Assembly: GCA_964539655.1 (NCBI GenBank)
Contig: CAZIJH010000002.1
Coordinates: 86,623-150,622, forward strand
Direction of reading: 5' to 3'
DNA length: 64,000 bases
Source of the DNA: CAZIJH01 sp964539655
GTDB lineage: Archaea; Aenigmatarchaeota; Aenigmatarchaeia; CG10238-14; SCSR01
The notes below the pieces were generated by a model that was given only the letters and a program-made list of their open reading frames with translations, ran no database searches and was not told the origin of the DNA. The first letter of the stretch is position 1; every line of letters begins with the position of its first letter. Positions 58,620 to 64,000 of the stretch are shown here, piece by piece. A program made the position numbers and the translations under genes.

Positions 58620-59609
58620 TTAAATTTCCTCGAAATTTTTCATGTCCAAGATAGAGGAGAATTTTTTAATTTCGTTGTACCCAACGTGCCATATTTTCCC
58701 GTTGTACAGATCATGCCAGATTCTTAGTGTGTCGTTCTCGATAAGAAACGACGGATAGCCGACTTCCATTCCCCACGGGTACGCAGTGTAATTCCCAATT
58801 GCCGGTATTATCGGATTTCTTTTATAATTGTACCACTTCACGCCGTCGAAGGATATTGCCAGAAATACGCTGAACCCTTCTGTCCTGTCAGGAATCCTGT
58901 ACGTCGAATTTTTTGCGCCATACAGACCGACAAAAATTGAACCATTGTATCTTCCCACATGAAACTGATCTGGACTTATCCTATTTGTCGAATTCGGAAT
59001 TACCAATATCTCCGTTAAAGGATCTGCGAAAAGCGCGGAGTCAGACGATCTTGCATAAATTCCATATTCGCTGTGATGAAAATACCAGATATAATTTCTG
59101 TCGGCGACTTTCACAACCTGCAATCCCTGCATATTTTGGTTTGGAATTAAGAGTTCCAAAGTTAAATTGTAGCCATTGGCGGACGAATAAATCGTGTTGC
59201 CATTGTCCCTCGTAGTGTAAATGTAAAATATCCCATCGTCTATCAGGACTTCCGGCGCGAACAAAAAGCTTTCATTTGTAATCCCGCATTTGTAACCATT
59301 TCCGCAAACCTTTGTCCAATTCAGCCCATCATGGGAAAGCAAAAATCCAATTCTATCAGCCTGATGCTCGTACCACATCGCATACTGGAAAGTTTCATTC
59401 ATGTACGTTATATTTACTTTCTCGACATCGACAGAACCCATACTGCATTTAGCGTTGTCGAACCAGTCAGCCGTACAACCGAAAATGGGTTCGTAAGAAA
59501 AACTTGCGGATGGAGATTGTTGTTTACCGACCGTGTACGATAAAAAAACAGTTGTAAGAAAAATAATTATAGGAACAGCAAAAATTATTTCCTTTTTTGA
59601 CAAATACAT
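58620..59609 (-). CDS. Secreted beta-propeller protein, glycoside-hydrolase-like
   Basis: The 329-residue protein has an N-terminal membrane or signal segment (IIFAVPIIIFLTTVFLSYTV). Blades repeat, seen as MWYEHQADRIGFLLSHDGLN, FLFAPEVLIDDGIFYIYTTR and VFLAISFDGVKWYNYKRNPI. The last has the S.DG..W pattern of five-bladed GH43/GH130-like propellers. Catalytic acids were not assigned. Ten or so N-x-S/T sequons suggest heavy glycosylation. It lies 21 bases after the AMP phosphorylase on the same strand. Confidence 0.62.
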   Translation of the reverse strand: MYLSKKEIIFAVPIIIFLTTVFLSYTVGKQQSPSASFSYEPIFGCTADWFDNAKCSMGSVDVEKVNITYMNETFQYAMWYEHQADRIGFLLSHDGLNWTKVCGNGYKCGITNESFLFAPEVLIDDGIFYIYTTRDNGNTIYSSANGYNLTLELLIPNQNMQGLQVVKVADRNYIWYFHHSEYGIYARSSDSALFADPLTEILVIPNSTNRISPDQFHVGRYNGSIFVGLYGAKNSTYRIPDRTEGFSVFLAISFDGVKWYNYKRNPIIPAIGNYTAYPWGMEVGYPSFLIENDTLRIWHDLYNGKIWHVGYNEIKKFSSILDMKNFEEI

Positions 59610-59630
59610 TTATCATAACCTTAAATTTTT

Positions 59631-61175
59631 TTATCGCTCGAGTATGAAAGTTTTCTTGGTCACGGGAATTTCTTTCACCAGATGTATCAGCATTTCTCTT
59701 CTTGTCGCGATTCCGTATGCGGCCTCGGCGTCAATTTCTTTTGTAGCCTGCGAAAGCTTCGTAGATTTTTCTGAATAAACTGTAAATATTTTTTCTCCCT
59801 TCTTCACGTCGTCTCCAATTTTCTTGTAAAGCCTTATTCCAGCCCCCTTGTCTTTCGGAGAACCCGCGAGTCGGGCGATTTCAACAAGAAGATTGTTGTC
59901 AATCCAATGCACGATGCCTGATTTGTTCGACACTACATCGAAACCGTACCCGCCGATCTTTATGTCGCTCGGTTTTATTTTCGGATCTCCGCCTTGGTGC
60001 TCGATTATTTCCCTCAGCTTCTCCTCCGCCTTTCCGGATTTCAAAATTTCCAACGCGAGCGCTCGGCCGTTTTTCTTTCCAGACATCTCGAGAAGAGTCC
60101 CTGCGACATGAAGCACCTTGTCAATCACATCCGCTGTGTTCGATTTTCTCATGAGGATTTCCAAAGCCTCGACAGCCTCGAGACCCGGACCTATCGAATA
60201 ACCGATCGGCTGCTCGCCATACGTGACAACGCACTGCACCCTGATCCCCAATCTTCTTCCGAGTTCCATGAAATCTTTCGCAAGAAGGTCGGCCTCTCCG
60301 ATTGTTTTCAACTTCGCTCCCCTTCCTGTCGGGATGTCTATCACCAAGTCGGTTGCTCCAACTGCTTTCTTCTTCGACATTATTGACGGCAGCAAGAGAG
60401 GGTCGATTGACAGCGGGAATTCGGACTGCACAAAAATGTCATCCGCAGGAGAAAGATAGAGGTCTCCTCCCCAAACCATGCACCCGTTTGTAGCTTTCAC
60501 AACCTTTTCCATTTCCTCGACGCTGAGGTTGACAGGCATAAGAACTTCTACGCGATCCGCTGTGCCTGCCGCGGAGGTTATTGCACGCGAGGACGTTTTC
60601 GGAATCGTAAGGCCTGCGGCTGCGATTATCGGAACGAGTACCATAGTTGTCTTGTCTCCCGGGACTCCGCCGACGCTGTGCTTGTCGAAAATATTTTTAT
60701 GGTTGAATTTTAGCTGCTTCCCGGTTTCGAACATCGCCATGGAAATATCAGTCGCTTCTTCAAGGCTCACGCCGTGATCGTTGAGCGACACGACAAATGC
60801 GGCAATTTCCGTCTCGTTGAGATTTCCTTCAACGACATCCTTTACGATTTTGTACGTGTCTTCGTACGTAAGCTTTTTTCCTTTCAGCTTGTTGATTATC
60901 AATTTGAGCGAAACAGGAGCCTCTGCAATTTTCACTTCGACTATGTCCGAACCCTCGAGATCCAGATAATTTTTCACTTCGTCGTAAACTCCAATCGTGC
61001 CGTGCGCCACGGATTTAGTCATTACATTCACAATTGACGTAACGCTTTTTTTTCCGTAGAAAATTTTTATCCTTCCGAGGCTTTTCACTCCGAGCTCTTC
61101 GGCATCTTCCTTGGAGAGTGTGACGATCAATTTTCCTCCGGCCTCGAGATCCAAAAATTTTGTGCGCAATCTCAT
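59631..61175 (-). CDS. deoA: AMP phosphorylase
   Basis: The 514-residue protein is the archaeal AMP phosphorylase form of the thymidine phosphorylase family, with an N-terminal 80-residue extra domain. KHSVGGVPGDKTTMVLVPII, ITSAAGTADRVEVLMPVNLS and DLVIDIPTGRGAKLKTIGEA are conserved phosphate and nucleoside binding segments. It splits AMP and other NMPs to ribose-1,5-bisphosphate and the free base. It follows RuBisCO in a run with the isomerase, and together they turn the AMP ribose into 3-phosphoglycerate. Confidence 0.95.
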   Translation of the reverse strand: MRLRTKFLDLEAGGKLIVTLSKEDAEELGVKSLGRIKIFYGKKSVTSIVNVMTKSVAHGTIGVYDEVKNYLDLEGSDIVEVKIAEAPVSLKLIINKLKGKKLTYEDTYKIVKDVVEGNLNETEIAAFVVSLNDHGVSLEEATDISMAMFETGKQLKFNHKNIFDKHSVGGVPGDKTTMVLVPIIAAAGLTIPKTSSRAITSAAGTADRVEVLMPVNLSVEEMEKVVKATNGCMVWGGDLYLSPADDIFVQSEFPLSIDPLLLPSIMSKKKAVGATDLVIDIPTGRGAKLKTIGEADLLAKDFMELGRRLGIRVQCVVTYGEQPIGYSIGPGLEAVEALEILMRKSNTADVIDKVLHVAGTLLEMSGKKNGRALALEILKSGKAEEKLREIIEHQGGDPKIKPSDIKIGGYGFDVVSNKSGIVHWIDNNLLVEIARLAGSPKDKGAGIRLYKKIGDDVKKGEKIFTVYSEKSTKLSQATKEIDAEAAYGIATRREMLIHLVKEIPVTKKTFILER

Positions 61176-61183
61176 TCAATCAC

Positions 61184-62467
61184 TCAAACCGGAGTCTTCG
61201 TCCCCCACTGATCCAACGCGACCTTCAATTCGTAATGGCTCTTGGCATATTTCTCAAGTGAGATATTTTTCAATGTGGCGTCTATAGACTGTCTCATTGC
61301 TTTTCCTCCAGCAGTCGGACCGTGCTCGTGTCCCATCACGCCTCCGCCAGCCTGAATAATTATATCCTTGCCGAGAAGCTTGATCAGTCGCGGAACTATT
61401 CCCGGATGAACTCCTCCGCTTGTGACCGGAAAAACAGTTTTTATGTCGTACCAATTTTCCTGCAAAACATGCCCGTGCTCCTTGACGAATTTTTCCTCGA
61501 TTTCATTTTTCAAAATGTAAAGCTCGTCTGCCGGAGAAACAAGCTTGCCCATACCGCCGATGTGCAATGTGTCCACGCCAACCAATCTTGCGGCATCGCT
61601 CACGAAGAGCATCGACACGCCGTGCTTCGGATTGCGCGTGAAAGTCGAATGGAATGCGCGGTGCATGTAAACAGCAAGCCCGAGTTTCTGGCAGACATTT
61701 CTCAGTGTCTGAACTCCCGCCCATCCGACAGTCAAAGCGTCGACCATTACAATTTCTCCTCCGAGTTCCGCGACAAATTCCGCACGCTTTATCATTTCGA
61801 TAGTTTCAGCGCTGACGTTTGCGAGATACATTTTCTTTTCTCCCGTCTGCTTCTCGATTTTGTCGCGCATTTCCAAAACATCCCTGGTGGTCTCGTAAAA
61901 TTTCACAAAATTCTGCGATGTCATGTTCTCGTCGTTCTTGACAAAATCAACTCCGCCTTTCCAAATCTGTCCAGCCGCCTTCACATATTCGTCGGTCGTC
62001 ATCCCCAATTTCGGCTTCGGCACTGTTCCTACAAGCGGCCTACCGTACACTTTTAATTTTTTCCTTATTCCATCAATTCCGAACTGCGGACCCCTGAAAG
62101 AATTAATAATTTTTTTCGGCCAGTCCACATCTTCCAATCTCAAATTTTTCAGCGCCTTCATCCCGAAAATGTTACCCGCAATCGAGCTGAATATCTGTGG
62201 CATGTTGCCCAGCTCGAAATCCTCGACCGGATACGCTATCTTGATCCAGTTCCCTTTGATCTCAAAAACTTTCGCCATCAGACTTTTCACAAGCGAAGGC
62301 ATCTTGTACAATGTCGTCCATGTTCCAACACTGGATTCGGATGCGACTCTTCCCGCAGCCTCCTTCATTGTAATTCCTCTCGCCGGCTCCACTCTAAATT
62401 CGCAAACAAGATCGTCCTTGCCAGGCTTGTATCCTATGTCGATGAAATCCAAATACCAGTCGCTCAT
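61184..62467 (-). CDS. rbcL: Ribulose-1,5-bisphosphate carboxylase, archaeal AMP-pathway form
   Basis: The 427-residue large subunit has all the main active-site positions. They are GTVPKPKLG (K151, K153), DFVKNDE with the lysine to be carbamylated (K177) and D179/E180, YMHRAFH (H269), GGMGKLVSP (K308), TSGGVHP (S350) and QAGGGVMGHEHG. The KNDE form and short length suggest a II/III or III-like type rather than a Calvin-cycle enzyme. The ATG at 62467 overlaps the isomerase stop (ATGA); a longer frame to 62539 is within the isomerase gene. No small subunit or phosphoribulokinase is near. It makes 3-phosphoglycerate from RuBP and CO2. Confidence 0.95.
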   Translation of the reverse strand: MSDWYLDFIDIGYKPGKDDLVCEFRVEPARGITMKEAAGRVASESSVGTWTTLYKMPSLVKSLMAKVFEIKGNWIKIAYPVEDFELGNMPQIFSSIAGNIFGMKALKNLRLEDVDWPKKIINSFRGPQFGIDGIRKKLKVYGRPLVGTVPKPKLGMTTDEYVKAAGQIWKGGVDFVKNDENMTSQNFVKFYETTRDVLEMRDKIEKQTGEKKMYLANVSAETIEMIKRAEFVAELGGEIVMVDALTVGWAGVQTLRNVCQKLGLAVYMHRAFHSTFTRNPKHGVSMLFVSDAARLVGVDTLHIGGMGKLVSPADELYILKNEIEEKFVKEHGHVLQENWYDIKTVFPVTSGGVHPGIVPRLIKLLGKDIIIQAGGGVMGHEHGPTAGGKAMRQSIDATLKNISLEKYAKSHYELKVALDQWGTKTPV

Positions 62468-63273
62468 TTCAGCATCCTCGAAATTTTTTGCGGGCTGAAA
62501 ATTCCCCTTTCTGTTATTACAGCCTTCACGTAATTCCACGGAACAATATCGAAAGCGGGATTCCTTATCTTGACTCCCCTCAATTTTCTGTATACTTCTC
62601 TCGCCGGCCTCTCCTCGATCTTGAAAATTTTTCTCCTGTCGAATTTCAAAGTGTTGCCGACGACGTAGAAAGGCTTTTTGAATTCTTTTGCGAGCACGGC
62701 GATCTGCAAAGTGCCGACCTTGTTTGCAAAACCTTCCTTGCGGATAGAATCACTTCCAATAATTATTGCATCAACCTCCCTAATGAAATGCGCCACGGCG
62801 GAATCGGTTATTAGGGTCACGGGAATTTTTCTCTTCGCAAGCTCCTTGACAGTTTTTATTCCCTGCTCGAGAGGCTCAGTCTCGGTAGCAATAACTGAAA
62901 TTTTCTTGTTCTTCGAATTTTCGATCACCGAAAGAGCTTCGCCCGAATGGCAATGCGTCAGCAATGTGTAATTTTTTTTGACAATCCCGCTTCCAACGGT
63001 TCCGATTTTCTTTTTCGAGTTTTCGAGCCGCGAAACAAGATCGTCGATAGCTTTAACGTTCTTTTTCTTTTTTACAATTTCCAAAACATTGTGCAGGACA
63101 ACCGCGGTCGGCCTCGTGTTTTCGAGCATCATCGACGCCACGTCGAATTTCAATCCAAACCCGTTCTTCCTCGCGAACGCCTTCAGGAATTTTAGAGAAT
63201 AAATTGCGATCTCGTTTGCACCCTGGATCCTCACGGACTTGATATTTTCAACCGCCCTTTCAGGAGTAAGCAT
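62464..63273 (-). CDS. Ribose-1,5-bisphosphate isomerase (eIF2B-like)
   Basis: The 269-residue protein has IGTVGSGIVKKNYTLLTHCH, EALSVIENSKN, DAIIIGSDSIRKEGFANKVG and NPAFDIVPWNYVKAVITERG, which are typical of the eIF2B-like R15P isomerase. It converts ribose-1,5-bisphosphate to RuBP between the AMP phosphorylase and RuBisCO steps. The stop overlaps the RuBisCO ATG, so the two are coupled. The TATA-like run lies near 63286-63300. Confidence 0.93.
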   Translation of the reverse strand: MLTPERAVENIKSVRIQGANEIAIYSLKFLKAFARKNGFGLKFDVASMMLENTRPTAVVLHNVLEIVKKKKNVKAIDDLVSRLENSKKKIGTVGSGIVKKNYTLLTHCHSGEALSVIENSKNKKISVIATETEPLEQGIKTVKELAKRKIPVTLITDSAVAHFIREVDAIIIGSDSIRKEGFANKVGTLQIAVLAKEFKKPFYVVGNTLKFDRRKIFKIEERPAREVYRKLRGVKIRNPAFDIVPWNYVKAVITERGIFSPQKISRMLK

Positions 63274-63304
63274 ATATTCAAATTTGATTTACTAAATAAA
63301 AAAC

Positions 63305-63973
63305 GTGGATTTCGCTAGACAGAGAAGAAATCTTGTCAGTGTTTTAGACAAACTTGGCTACATAAAGTCCCGGTCGATAAGGCGCGCCCTGATGAAAATA
63401 CCAAGGGAAATTTTTGTCGATTCCAAGAGCATCGACCTTGCGTATCTCGAATCGCCGCAACCAATTCCCGGAGGGGTTACAATCTCCGCCCCGCACATGC
63501 ATGCGATTTTTTTGTCCGCGCTGAATTTGAAGAAAGGAGAAAAAGTTTTGGAGATCGGCTCGGGATCGGGAATACTTCTGGCATACATGAAAGAAATTGT
63601 CGGCGACAAAGGCGAAGTTTACGGCATCGAATTCATCCCGGAAACATACAAATTTTCCTTGAAAAATCTGGAGAAAGCAGGCTACGGAAAGAAGGTCACG
63701 GTAGTGCTCGGCGACGGTTCCAAAGGTCTGCCTGTCTTCGCCCCGTTCGACAAAATAATTTCGAGCGCGGCGTCCCCATACGACATACCGAGAGCATGGA
63801 TCGAACAGCTGAAACCGAACGGTATCATTATCACTCCAGTCGGACGCGTCGGCGGAGAGCAGAGGCTTCTGTGGATCAAGAAAACAAAAAGCGGCGAGCT
63901 GATCAGGAAGGATTTGGGCGGAGTGATTTTTATCGAACTGACCGGCAAGTACGGCTGGAAAAAAATAAAGTGA
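63305..63973 (+). CDS. pcm: Protein-L-isoaspartate O-methyltransferase
   Basis: The 222-residue protein has QPIPGGVTISAPHMHAIFLS, then VLEIGSGSGILLAYMKEIVG (AdoMet loop), GIEFIPETYKFSLKNLEKAG, GDGSKGLPVFAPFDKIISSA and LKPNGIIITPVGRVGGEQRL, all typical of PCMT. It repairs damaged aspartyl residues by methylating them. The start is GTG 63305. The stop codon TGA lies in the 3' end of a tRNA gene on the other strand. It is divergent from the RuBisCO run. Confidence 0.95.
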   Translation: MDFARQRRNLVSVLDKLGYIKSRSIRRALMKIPREIFVDSKSIDLAYLESPQPIPGGVTISAPHMHAIFLSALNLKKGEKVLEIGSGSGILLAYMKEIVGDKGEVYGIEFIPETYKFSLKNLEKAGYGKKVTVVLGDGSKGLPVFAPFDKIISSAASPYDIPRAWIEQLKPNGIIITPVGRVGGEQRLLWIKKTKSGELIRKDLGGVIFIELTGKYGWKKIK

Positions 63974-64000
63974 GCCCGGAGGGATTCGAACCCTCGACCG
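63971..64000 (-). tRNA. 3' part of a tRNA gene, cut by window edge
   Basis: The minus strand reads a T arm (GAGGG/CCCTC around TTCGAAT), then acceptor strand CGGGCTC and discriminator A. CCA is not encoded. The rest, including the anticodon, is outside the window, so isotype is unknown. The 3' end overlaps the pcm stop codon by three bases on the opposite strand. Confidence 0.88.

Noticed and set aside
62468..62539. N-terminal extension of the RuBisCO frame.
   Set aside because: It lies within the isomerase gene, and the ATGA overlap at 62464-62467 with the conserved MSDWYLDF start is the better start.
1..64000. CRISPR arrays, insertion sequences and rRNA genes.
   Set aside because: No regularly spaced direct repeats, transposase motifs with terminal inverted repeats, or rRNA-like stretches were seen on reading both strands. 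Short or degenerate cases could be missed without computation.

Overview
The window looks like a chromosomal segment from a small-genome archaeon, most likely a DPANN-type lineage. The archaeal signs are a 68-residue histone, an RPA/RadA pair, Alba, a free-standing Bud32 kinase, diphthine synthase, a Trm5-like tRNA methyltransferase, an S15-DHH nuclease-S3Ae gene cluster, two tRNA genes without encoded CCA, and TATA boxes placed for leaderless transcripts. The DPANN assignment is an inference from gene content: AMP-pathway RuBisCO, and many short membrane-anchored proteins of no known family. No phylogeny was run.

Layout. 1-3.2 kb: partial glycosyltransferase, then divergent histone-RPA-RadA. 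3.2-7.9 kb: two related winged-helix proteins, a YgjP-type metalloprotease, a RelBE-type toxin-antitoxin pair with a perfect palindromic operator, TspO and hypotheticals. 7.9-16 kb is an accessory island, visibly richer in A+T. It holds a Vsr remnant, an intact Vsr, a probable PD-(D/E)XK endonuclease, a C5 cytosine methyltransferase, an AbrB-like regulator with repeated TACGTA boxes, and a tightly overlapping four-gene cassette that joins a transglycosylase-like protein to an Mrr-type nuclease with TPR repeats, followed by a GIY-YIG protein. 16-20 kb: UPF0489-like protein, MNT-HEPN pair, two small paralogs, VapBC pair. 20-31 kb: housekeeping genes (Bud32, S15, DHH nuclease, S3Ae, site-2 protease, two Nudix enzymes, tRNA-Leu(CAG), sugar nucleotidyltransferase, Trm5-like, Dph5).

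31-58 kb is the most unusual region. It has five paralogous multi-pass membrane proteins, two coiled-coil cytosolic proteins, a 744-residue secretion/pilus ATPase, a 649-residue TadC/FlaJ-like platform protein, and a run of about a dozen proteins with one N-terminal membrane segment. Several of the last carry class III (prepilin-like) signals, and many are rich in cysteine. Glycosyltransferases, including a PIG-V-like mannosyltransferase, lie among them. I read this as a type IV pilus-like surface or secretion machine with many private components. 58-64 kb: Alba, a secreted beta-propeller protein, the complete AMP-salvage RuBisCO trio (AMP phosphorylase, RuBisCO, ribose-1,5-bisphosphate isomerase), PCMT, and the 3' part of a tRNA.

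The window is densely coded. I find no gap longer than about 300 bases without a gene; the longest are about 200 bases, near 8.4-8.6 and 12.0-12.16 kb. No CRISPR array, insertion sequence or rRNA gene was seen. All family assignments come from reading motifs, not from database searches.
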